Shown here: one piece after another, positions 38,001 through 47,744 of the stretch
Layout: the number at the start of each line of letters is the position of its first letter
How positions within the stretch are numbered: position 1 is the first letter of the stretch
Origin: Dillenia suffruticosa
Lineage: Eukaryota; Streptophyta; Magnoliopsida; Dilleniales; Dilleniaceae
Reading direction: 5' to 3'
Assembly (NCBI GenBank): GCA_033439265.1
Contig: JAVTVX010000027.1
Span: 4,107,001-4,171,000, forward strand
DNA: 64,000 bases
Position numbers and translations under genes: made by a program
The notes under the pieces: model-generated
The model's input: only the letters and a program-made list of their open reading frames with translations
Told to the model about the DNA's origin: nothing
Databases searched by the model: none

Positions 38001-38064
<64 letters not shown>
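38000..38064 (+). repeat. Compound (GT)n(GA)n microsatellite upstream of SDR gene
   Basis: About nine GT units followed by about 24 GA units, 55 bases upstream of the SDR start codon, so in its leader or core promoter. Confidence 0.93.
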
Positions 38065-38066
<2 letters not shown>

Positions 38067-39924
38067 TTTAGAGAGAGGAGAGAGAGATGATTTTGGTAGC
38101 AGTTTGTACAGTTGCCTCCTTCGTGATGGGCATTCAAGGCTCCGCCTTTAAAGGTAAGTGCTCTTCCCTCTAGAGCATCTTACTCTGACAGCTGGCGAGA
38201 TGTTGCTGTTGATTGCTTTGAGCTGACCCGTACCATAGAGTATGGGGCATTACTTTGCCTTTTTGGGCTGTGTAGGGCCGATGCGGGCCGGTTGGAAGAC
38301 CTACAGCCGTGGCCTGACCAAGGTTCCGGATAGCCGGTATTTTTTATCTAAGAAACAATATCCAAATTTTATTTAATTAATTTGATTTGAATATTATAAA
38401 ATTCATTAAAAGGTTGATTGTTTTAAATCATTTTTCTTTATTAATAGGAGTCAAACTTAAAATCTCTGATTAAAATGATAGAATATCTAATCATTCAATT
38501 TAGAAAAGTTTAATGAAACACCGATTTTGATTCATTTTCTATTAGACGAATCATTTATAGTCGGTTCCGATTTCTATTTCTCAACGATTCTGTTTCAATT
38601 CGGTTATGATTCAAACCACTTAGAATCTAAATTTAACCCTTTTAATTTTAAGAAATTAAAATTATAAGATAAATTAGATGTCATCAAATGAAAAAAAAAA
38701 TATTATTACCTTATAATTACAATATATTATGCATTAAATTCTTTATTTTTATTAAAAAAGGAAAAAATAGCTTAAACTTAATTAAGTTGTCAACATATTT
38801 CTTTTGAATTTAAAGGAATCAAAACCAAGTATTTCATTTATCATTTGAATTTAAAATTCTCTTATCATTTAAGCACCAACGATGACACGACAGTGAAGCG
38901 GTCAAAACCCTTTTACTTTTTTTCTTAAAAATTTTAATTTTGATTTTGATTTTAAATTTTAAAAATTAAAAATAAAAACCGAATCATAAACCATTAGTTT
39001 TGATTCGATTTTTGGACTAATGGTTTTGGCTTGGTTCGCGATTCCAAGTGAACTGTGGTTGAGTCTACTACTGCCAGCTGAATTGCCAATATTACAGTTT
39101 TAAAAATTCCAACAGAGCAGGTAATGGGTGAGTCGGGTTCTATCATCCTCGGTTCTAGATATAGTCCGTTTAAATTTTTAGAATTTTGTTTTTTAATATT
39201 TTAATAAAAATTGAATTTGAAAATATGAGAAATAAAATTTTCTAATTAAGAAATATTATAAGAGTTTGCCATAGAGAGCCTGCTGAATAGGTATCATTAG
39301 TCCTTTAAAACCACTATTTGTCCTTCTATGCTCGGCATGAAATGCTAATGAATGAGTTAGTCTGTATTAGACTAACAGATACAGACACTTATAGCATTAG
39401 CATGACGGGAATGACATCTCTCGGGATGCCTCAAGGGATAGAGTTTTTTTTTTCATTTTTTTTTTCATTTTTTTTATTTTTTTCATTTTCAATTCGATTA
39501 GTGACATAAAAATAGGTGAAATGCCAATTAGTTACTATTCAAAATTACGATAATATCACGTGACCATTCTAAATTATAATAGTGTATCTGACCCTTCGAT
39601 AAGAAAATATATTTAGTTTCAATTTTACGTTGTTAGGGTTTATCGATATTAATGTATTCCCTGATAAAATATAAGTGCTCGGCATTTTATGGTTTTGATT
39701 AATTGTTTCTAACAGGTTTTAGTATTTAACATATGATTCATTTCCCTAGATTTACAGGGATAGCATTATATGATCAATTAATTTGTTGTTGTTGAAAAAA
39801 ATTTTCGGTGGTCGGGATTGCGGTGGCTTAATAACATGCAAGATTGTGACTAATTTATTGGTTCGAAGGATAATAATAATGATCAAAATTAAACAGTTTA
39901 ATTGATTAGAAAACATCTATAATA
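38065..39924. other. Intergenic, AT-rich with degenerate repeats
   Basis: No gene seen. 38270-39180 carries scattered GGTTCCG, CCGAATC and GATTCGG motifs typical of degenerate non-autonomous elements, and an AT-rich SINE-like segment in minus orientation at about 38400-38515. T-rich simple sequence at 39445-39490. Confidence 0.4.
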
Positions 39925-40111
39925 TATTTTTTTTGAGTCTACACGGGACCTGACTAGTATCTTGGGCCTCGACCTCGACCTGACCCGTCTGGAGGTCTCG
40001 ATTCAGATGATGGGATCTTCTAACGTAGTTTACTCCGTTTTCAAGTCTCAAATCCGAATCCTTGATTAAGGGGTCAAACGATCTTATCCGATCGATCGAC
40101 TAATCATTGAT
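39925..40111 (-). mobile_element. Intact-looking tRNA-derived SINE with 12-base TSD
   Basis: Perfect direct repeats ACATCTATAATA at 39913-39924 and 40112-40123 enclose 187 bases. On the minus strand the element starts TGTATCAATGATTAGTCG, has a B-box-like GGATTCGGATTTGAGAC, a GC-richer body (GAGACCTCCAGACGGGTCAG) and ends in an A run. These are the hallmarks of LINE-mobilised SINE insertion. Confidence 0.78.
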
Positions 40112-40123
40112 ACATCTATAATA

Positions 40124-43100
40124 ATTTAAATTTGTATAAAGCTATGATAATAGTCTTATTTGTAAAATAATAATTATAATTTAAATAAAACTTGTAGTGA
40201 TACTTAAAATACCAAACTTAATAAATAAATGTGTTAGTCGTCCTTTGTACCTTTTGTCGAGCCACAAAATGACAATGTCATTGCTATTACCAATCAATGG
40301 CCAACTTGACGGTACACCGGCAATCCTTTAATTTAAAAAATATTTTATACTTCCCGTTATTTTTTTTTTTAAAAAAAAAAGCAGTATTGTTAACCACTGT
40401 TGTTTTAATATGGGAGGTTTCATTTTATATTTGAGTAAATCTCTGCGTTCATCCTTTTCCTTTATTCGATTCACATCTTTGAAGGTTGAGGTTATGGAAG
40501 AGAAGGATATTCCTCCGAGTCGAGGTCGAGAGATTATATATATATTTTTAACTTGAGCATCGATGTTTGTTAATTTAAAATTTTAATTAAAAATTTAATA
40601 TTTTATTATTAAATTTACATATGGTCGGTGAAGATTATATAAGTTGAGAGGAAGTAGTGATTGGTTTATTACGCGTCGATTGTGATAATTTCTCAAAAGA
40701 AAGGTAGTTTTCCAAGCTTTAAATGTGACCACACCGGGAGTGCTATTTTTGTACAGTATTTTCAGATATGGACACGACAGGGCTGTCATGAAGGTATTCG
40801 GCCATTGATGAGTTTCGCATTCATGTGGTCTTGTCATTTTAATGACCAGGAAGCAGCGGACAGAAAGCGAAGCAAGGTGAGAAGGGTTTGAGAGTTAATA
40901 AAAAGGCTTAGCAATGCTCGGCCCTTCCCTAACTTACTTCAATTTAATATAATTTTTTATTTTTTTTTTCAATTTATTTATGGTATAATTAACACAAAAA
41001 ATGTTAACAAAAAAAAAAAATAAATTTATAAATTTTGTAAATCAAAATAAAATTATCATTTTGTAAATAATTTTGCATATTAAAAATTGAATTTAAATTG
41101 TTAGAGGAATTTAACAAGCAATTTGCCTTGCACCACATATTGGGTATCTTCGCTGAGACGCTTTCTAAACAAGGCTACGCGGAAGGAGACCCTTCATACA
41201 ATTCAATCTCCACTTGCTCATATGGTGGCTTCCAATTATATCTTGCAGGCTCCTTTCACAACTATACCCAATTTGAAATATGTCAACCAAATTTTACTTC
41301 TTTCTTTATTTTGATTGCATTTAAAATAAGAAAAAATTAGTAGATAACTAAGGTTTGGTAAAAATAATTTTTTTTAATATATAAAAAGGTTTCTGTAAAA
41401 AAAAAATCATATAAAAGATTAAAATTCTAATTATATTAATAATTTTTGTATTAAAAATCTCATTTGATCTTAACATTCTCAAATGCATCGCTTTGGATAG
41501 AGAGAGAGATGAATGATGCTTTTAATAAACTTATTATTTTCTTCCTTATCTATTTTTTATTATATGATCAAAGTTACAAACGAATTATAATTTAACTGAT
41601 ATTATTCTTCCTTTTTTTTTTTTGAAGATCTTAAGTTCGAATATTCCCAATGTAATAAAATAAAATAATTAAAAGTTTCAATAATTATTTTTCTTTGTTA
41701 TTCTTGTGAAATGAATAACTTCCTCCCCACTTAGCTTTAGCAACATGTGAATTTCATGCAAGAAAAATGAATTTATATACCTCTATTTTCCCAATAATAA
41801 ACATTTCTTATTTATTTCTTGGAGATCGCTTTAACTATATTATCAAGAGCATAATTTTGTATATTGCACCGGTATTATATTATAAGTTTTGAGATAGACT
41901 CATCTTAGTACTGATTTTGCAAAAAAATTATGAGATATACCGTTCGTATCAATCAGCATAAACAGTATTAGCAACTAATCGTTAAAACTCTACTATATTT
42001 TTATATTAAAGGCATTTATGTATGATTACTAATTAAATCATTGATGAGATATACCGATCGTATCAATCAGCACTAACAATATCAACAACTTTAGTCAAAA
42101 CTCTACCGTATTTTCAGTCCTTTGATTTCTTTAGTACTATTCCCCTCTAAAGGATCAAGGAAAAGTCTAATGGGAAGAAAAATAGGGAGTAGAAGTAGAT
42201 GATAGGATTAGTATTATTGGAATTGGATTTTATGATTCTCGTTCATTTACCATCACATGGTATTTTAGGGGCAACTACTTATAAATTCATATGGCAGATG
42301 ATTGTGTATATATACGAAGAGCATATATACAAGGAGGATGATACAGAAAGACCTATCATTCGGAATTTACATATTATTATAAGATATCTTATATGTTTAA
42401 ATTATTATCACTATTATTATTTTACTGATATTGTTGTAGTTATGATGTCTCATTGTATACCCTTTGAACTCTATATGGTTTTTTTCCACTGGGTTTTGGC
42501 GCATTTTTCATTTTAAAAAATATAGGAGAAATAATTGGATACCTCTTTTTTCTTCCCCTCCACTCCTTTTTCCTCCTTGATACTTTCTGCCTCTATAATA
42601 TTTTCTCCAAACAGAGGAATAAGGCGCCAATGATTGAGGGAACTAAGTCACAGTCTCAACTTTTAAGAAGTTGTTCAGTGGTCAATTTCAAAGAAGTGGC
42701 CTACTTCTTTCCACAACATACATAATCTCTGGATTCTTCTTATTCTATGATTTGGCTTTGATCTCTTCAAGACTTGTGGTCAAGCCCCATTTTCATGATT
42801 TGATTTACCTCCCCCCCCTTCCCCCCCCCCCCCCCCAAAAAAAACACATCTCCCCGTCCTTTATTTTCTTTAATATGCAAATAAGAAAAAAGTACTTTTT
42901 ACTATTAATGCTACAAATAGATCGAGTTAGAGAGTAACCCAAATTCAATTTCCTGTAAACCAATCTAAATCTTATTCTTAAGTTTGTTTTGTTTGATAGC
43001 AAAAGAAAATGTTTTGAGTTGCAATGAGAAAAACTCACTGGATCTTTGGTATGAGATCGATGATGAAAACGAATGCACAGGTATCCTTTTCTTGTTATGA

Positions 43101-43138
43101 GGCATGTTGATGAAAGTGATGTCCATTATCTCTGATTT

Positions 43139-43178
<40 letters not shown>

Positions 43179-43689
43179 AGGGGGGAGAGAGAGAATCTTA
43201 TCATATCTATATACAAGAAAAGAGTGACCATATGGATGTATATGTGGTTAACTTTGCTTCCAATTTGCATTTTCAAAACCACAACTTGGGGATGGACGTG
43301 TCAAAAAGCACCACAAAGATTTTTCCTAACCTAAGATGCAAATGGCAAAGCACAAATAACATCTGTGCACAACTTTAAGAAAAGGGGGAAATATGCATGG
43401 ATGGGTGTATAGTCATTTTCACTACGTTCCCATTTTATATATTCTCCATGTAGCTTAGGGATAGTCACATTCCTTAGGATCTCATAAACTAAAACTAATG
43501 ATAATAATCTCTACAAATGACAGGGAAAATACATAAAGACAAGTAACCCTTTAAAACCTAGGGTGTCTGTTTCTCCCTTGTGGTGTCCACTCCATGGCAA
43601 GTCTGAAAATTTTGGGCCACACCAAAAATTCCTGTGTTAAATGAATTCACATGCTACTTTTCTTTAAACAACTAGGCAGTTCGATGTCT
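40124..43689. other. Intergenic, AT-rich, no recognised gene
   Basis: Short open frames (for example 41098-41340 and 42199-42516) match nothing I know. Contains a C-rich run at 42811-42836, (GA)n at 43142-43172 and an AT-rich SINE-like segment at about 40560-40630 (minus). GC-richer patches at 40640-40890 and 41110-41260 might be untranslated RNA or gene relics; no support either way. Confidence 0.4.
43142..43192 (+). repeat. (GA)n microsatellite with G-rich interruption
   Basis: About fifteen GA units, then GGGAGGGAGGGGGGAGAG. Confidence 0.9.
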
Positions 43690-43698
43690 ATTGCTCAA

Positions 43699-43914
43699 TT
43701 TTTTTTTTTTTTTTTTTTCGTGTCTTTAAACTCGATTCACTATCCGAGTTTCACTCTAATTAATCCAAATCAACCTGACTAAGGTTCCTCTTAGATTTTA
43801 GGGATTTCTTAATATCATTGACTCCATATCTAAATTACGACTTGAATTCGTGATTTTGATTAAAAGATATAACGATTTACCGCTACATCAACTGTTTGTT
43901 GGTATGGTACGTTG
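43699..43914 (-). mobile_element. Intact-looking tRNA-derived SINE with 9-base TSD and poly-A
   Basis: Perfect repeats ATTGCTCAA at 43690-43698 and 43915-43923 enclose 216 bases. The minus strand reads a head with GTTGATGTAGCGGTAAATC (A-box-like) and CGAATTCAAGTCG (B-box-like). The body has GGTTGATTTGGATTAATTAG, and the 3' end is an uninterrupted A run of about 20. The long pure tail suggests a fairly recent insertion. Confidence 0.78.
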
Positions 43915-43923
43915 ATTGCTCAA

Positions 43924-45555
43924 TGATCCGCAATGAAAGCAACATAAGAAAGTAATGGCGATAGGGGTGTGATCTTGGTAAACTTGGCGTACATGGTGGC
44001 TTGTGTTGATCTTGGCGATCTTGGCCATGATTGAAGTTTAGAGATCAAATTTATGGGATTAATGGTTTGAATATGGTGGTTTTCTATTTGTTTGTTCTAC
44101 GTAGAGGATTTAGTATATATAATTTAATATTTAAAATCATGAAATAAAGAGACCTTCGCCATAATACCAACGTGGATGACCAAACTTATTAAACGTAAAT
44201 AGTTTCGTGTTACTCTAAAATTAAAAATCAGATATTATTTTTAATCCTCGAATTAAAATTTGACACCAACTCCTTCATTTTCAAAATTTTAGTAAATTAC
44301 AACTTTGTTAGGTGCGAGGTTAATATAGAATCACCATAGAAATTTAATATGTATGCCACATAACCTAAATTGTCTAATGTTTCTTAGGTATTTGTCTTGA
44401 TTACAAAGTTTTGGTGCTTGACAGCATGATCTCTCACACCAATCATTGGAGCAACAACCACCATGCTAGCATTAAAACTTGGTGTTCCTTTTTCTTTTAC
44501 CATCACGGTAAGCTCGACATTTGTCCCTTAACCAAATTCATAGTTTGATTCATACTGGATACGAAAAAAATATTATTAGAAAAAAACCCCTCAATTGAGG
44601 CCTAACAGACTTCTCGATCCGGATTAGTCGGGATGAATCTTCAAATACCGGATAATTAAGTTACAGAAAAAAAAAATCATGATAAGCCCTTGATGGGACC
44701 AAATCTTCAGAAAAATTAAATGCTTACTAACCCCAAGGACCCTATACTACCCAATTGAAATTTTGGGCCTTCACCATTCATGGATCGAAACCAAAGAAGA
44801 GGTATACAACAATAAAAATTGGTGTGTATTGAGATTATGAGCCATCGTCCTCGTTAGATGCCGGTGCACCTGGAAATACGTCGACCTGTTTACAATAGAT
44901 TTGAGTCTTCGAGCCACTTCCTTTTATAGGATTTCTAATCTTTATTGGGCAAGCTATGAATGGTCAAAATTATGTGGCCACATGAAAGTTGGACCAAGAC
45001 ACGGATAAAGGGGAACCCACCTAGGAGGAACCCAACTTTCTTTTTTCTTTCTTTTTTTTGGGGGAGGGGGGAAGGGGGTGGGGGGCCGCGCCCCCCGGGG
45101 GGGGGGGGAGAACCCATTGTGGGGGTTCGTCCATGGTCGTATGGTGCCTCAAGTGTCCTTTTTTTCATGTACTTGGACTATCAGTATCAAAAATTTAATT
45201 AATCCAATTCGATTAATTATGAGGTTTAATTTAGATATTACTATTTTCATTATCTATTTTTTTATTTTTAAAATTTGAATTCAAAAATTGAATTTAAAAA
45301 TTTTAATATTCTACCCACTAGAGCCATGTGCTTAAAGTGTCACCGCGTCAACTACTAGAGCTACGGAAGGATGGAGATCGGAGAAAATCCCTCCTTTGTT
45401 CTGAGTTAGGTTCTAATGAGAAAATATATTGTAAGACCCAAATAAAGGTTATTTTGATAATGAAAAAAATAATACTTTTCTCTTGCCCATATAATTCTCC
45501 CCTTTTGGATTTGGTTACTTCTTGTTTGGAGGATGACGAGATTAATAATCATCTT
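43924..45555. other. Intergenic, mostly AT-rich
   Basis: No gene recognised. 44570-44680 looks like a degenerate SINE body (GGATTAGTCGGGATGAATC). 45055-45110 is a striking G-rich tract. 45240-45340 is another AT-rich SINE-like segment (minus). Confidence 0.4.
45055..45110 (+). repeat. G-rich tract with potential quadruplex or hairpin
   Basis: Repeated runs of 4 to 12 G, broken by a GGGGCCGCGCCCCCC hairpin-like centre, in otherwise AT-rich DNA. Confidence 0.7.
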
Positions 45556-45987
45556 TAGGGTTGTAACGTGAATTGAGTCAAATTCAAGTCATTTGTGAAC
45601 TTCTCGGTCAACAGCTAACTTAACTCGATTATAACCGAATTTGAGTTGATTTTATTATACAATCAAGTCGAATTTGAATAATAGAATTTTAAATTTAAAA
45701 ATTTTTCAAGTAACTCAACGATATATATTAATATATATTATGTATATTTATATATAATTATAATATAAAAAATTAAATTAAATAAAATATATCAATATAT
45801 TATATAATAATTAAACTTTCGAGTTAAATTCGAGCGATTTCATTTTACAATTAAGTTGAGTTTGAATCCTATTATTACTACTCATCGAATTTGAGTTTAA
45901 GTTCGAGTTAGATTAAAAAAATCAAGTTTGAGTTTGAGTTCGAATAAAAAAATAATTTGAATCGACTCAATTCAAATATGCCTCTAA
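45556..45987. mobile_element. TIR element (MITE-like), family member 1
   Basis: Left end TAGGGTTGTAACGTGAATTG and right end, inverted, TAGAGGCATATTTGAATTGA, both continuing into AGTC...ATTCAA. The inside is dense in GAGTTTGAGTTCGA-like words on alternating strands. No convincing target-site duplication. Confidence 0.5.
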
Positions 45988-46361
45988 TGTCTCTTTGTCG
46001 GACTCGAGGGAGTTACCTACATGCAAGGCAAGATGCAACAGTATGGTGAAGACATTGAGTAAAGGAGTGCCTTTCTATGTGACGAGGATGACTTGTACTC
46101 AGATTCCCACACAAAGATTTTTTTTTTCAATAGAAATCTTTGAAGTTAGACTGAATAGTGGAAGTAACTCTCTGTATATAAGTATTAAATAAACCAAAAG
46201 AATTATGAGAATTTGAATCTACTGTCCATAAAGAAATTAACGGATATATCAATTGTCAGATTATATGTCTGTTTGTAGTTAAATGAGAAAATTTAACAAA
46301 ATTTTGAGTTTATACTTATTATTAAAAATAAAAGAAATGATATTTATTATGATAATACCAA

Positions 46362-46710
46362 TTAGAGTTGTTATGATATTCGGGTAGTGTCACGGGTACC
46401 CGTGACACTATTCGGTCAAAACTCGACTCGTGTTCGGTTAAATTGAGCTCGATCTCGAGTTTGGGTAGTTCAGTATCGAGCTCGAAGGCGCAGCGAGCTG
46501 GATTAATTATATTTTTTAAAATAATTTTTATATATGAAATTATATTTATAGGTATAATCTTTTGAATATATTTTTTAAAATCGATTAATTAAATGACACA
46601 ACTCAATGACATTTCGAGCTCGAGAAGTGCAAGTTCGCCTAAACAACACTCAAGCCAAACTCGAGTATCGACACTATCCAGCTCGACCCGAGTGTCATAA
46701 TAACCCTAGT
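46362..46710. mobile_element. TIR element (MITE-like), family member 2, with 5-base direct repeat
   Basis: Left end TTAGAGTTGTTATGATATTC and right end, inverted, ACTAGGGTTATTATGACACT; about 21 of 27 terminal bases agree. ACCAA lies directly outside both ends (46357-46361 and 46711-46715). Interior rich in CTCGAG and GAGCTCGA words, with a perfect 26-base palindrome at 46385-46410. No transposase frame. Shares its terminal sequence style with the element at 45556. Confidence 0.6.
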
Positions 46711-46745
46711 ACCAACTTACCTCGAGGGCTCATCGACTTCTGGCT

Positions 46746-46995
46746 TATTTTTTTATTTATTTTTTATTTATTTTTTATTTATTTTTTTGATACCATGTCT
46801 TGGATATCGCTTGATATCTGGGGTTTGGCCGTGATTAATTTGGACCGACTACTGCAGTGGCTCCTTTCGGAGGGCGGGTTTCCCAACGGGGAACGCTCCA
46901 TACACATGAGGGCCCGATACTCCCAACGGGAGTCGAATCTCGATCATGCTTAAGGGTACTCAACCCCATATCCTGTTGAGCCAACTCATGTTGGT
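46746..46995 (-). mobile_element. Intact-looking tRNA-derived SINE with 14-base TSD
   Basis: Perfect repeats ATCGACTTCTGGCT at 46732-46745 and 46996-47009 enclose 250 bases. The minus strand starts ACCAACATGAGTTGGCTCAA, an excellent A box (TTGGCTCAACAGG), with B box GAGATTCGACTCCC about 35 bases later. A GC-rich body follows (CCCGTTGGGAAACCCGCC), then a 3' tail of AAATAAAT-type units. The clearest SINE in the window; a different family from those at 39925 and 43699. Confidence 0.85.
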
Positions 46996-47009
46996 ATCGA
47001 CTTCTGGCT

Positions 47010-47744
47010 CTTTGAGCCCTCAAAAAGGGTGAGGGCCTGACTGTCACTTCTTGATTAGGTACTTTAAGTCTTAGTTTGAAATTTTAAAATGAAAATATTA
47101 TACTGAGAGAATTGTTTTCTGAATAGAACTTTTGTAAATATTTAAATTGAATTAGTTAGAGTATGATGTTGGATACTAATAGCGGGAAAACAAAAGGAAA
47201 TGACCCTTCTGGTTTCAGAATTTCCTATTTGGACTAGGTATAGGTTTGAGCTAATTCTTCAGTTTCCAATATGGCTCAGCTAGTTTCGGCAGGACTAGGC
47301 CATTCCTCAGTGTAGTTGGGCAATGATCAGATAGAACCATTTGGACCGGCCTGTATTAGGGATTTTGGGCCAAAGTGGACTGAGGCTCAAGATGACTTTT
47401 GTGTTGGGCCTGGACTCAATAAAATATGGAAAAGAGAGCAACAATTTTTAAAATAAAAAGAACCGGAAATTGCCGGTTCCAGGTCGCCCACCAAACACAG
47501 AAATTAGAAAGGAAAATAATTTAAAAAATTGGCCATAGTTTCAGAACCCTCCCTCTTTCTCTCTCCTCTCCGTGTTCCCACCAGATGAACATCGAATCCA
47601 AATCGACATAGTCTAAACTCCGAGTAAAGACTTTTCACTATGAACATGAATTGATCTCTGTGTGTGTGTGTGTGTGTGTGTCAATTCTCCATTTTATCTG
47701 ATCTAGGGTTTGAAGATCTATCATAGGTACAATTTGATAGAAAA
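47010..47744. promoter_or_regulatory. Promoter and leader region of the TWD40-2 gene
   Basis: Non-coding. A CT-rich stretch at 47550-47580 and a (GT)n tract at 47658-47681 lie just upstream of the start codon and are probably in the 5' untranslated region. Confidence 0.45.
47658..47681 (+). repeat. (GT)n microsatellite in TWD40-2 leader
   Basis: About eleven TG units, 64 bases before the start codon. Confidence 0.9.

Noticed and set aside
42199-42516. 105-codon open frame in the desert
   Set aside because: Tyr/Ile-rich product of AT-rich DNA, no motif, no neighbouring exons.
46860-46995. Possible tRNA gene on the minus strand (good A and B boxes)
   Set aside because: No acceptor-stem pairing and the boxes sit in an element with TSD and tail, so it is a SINE head.
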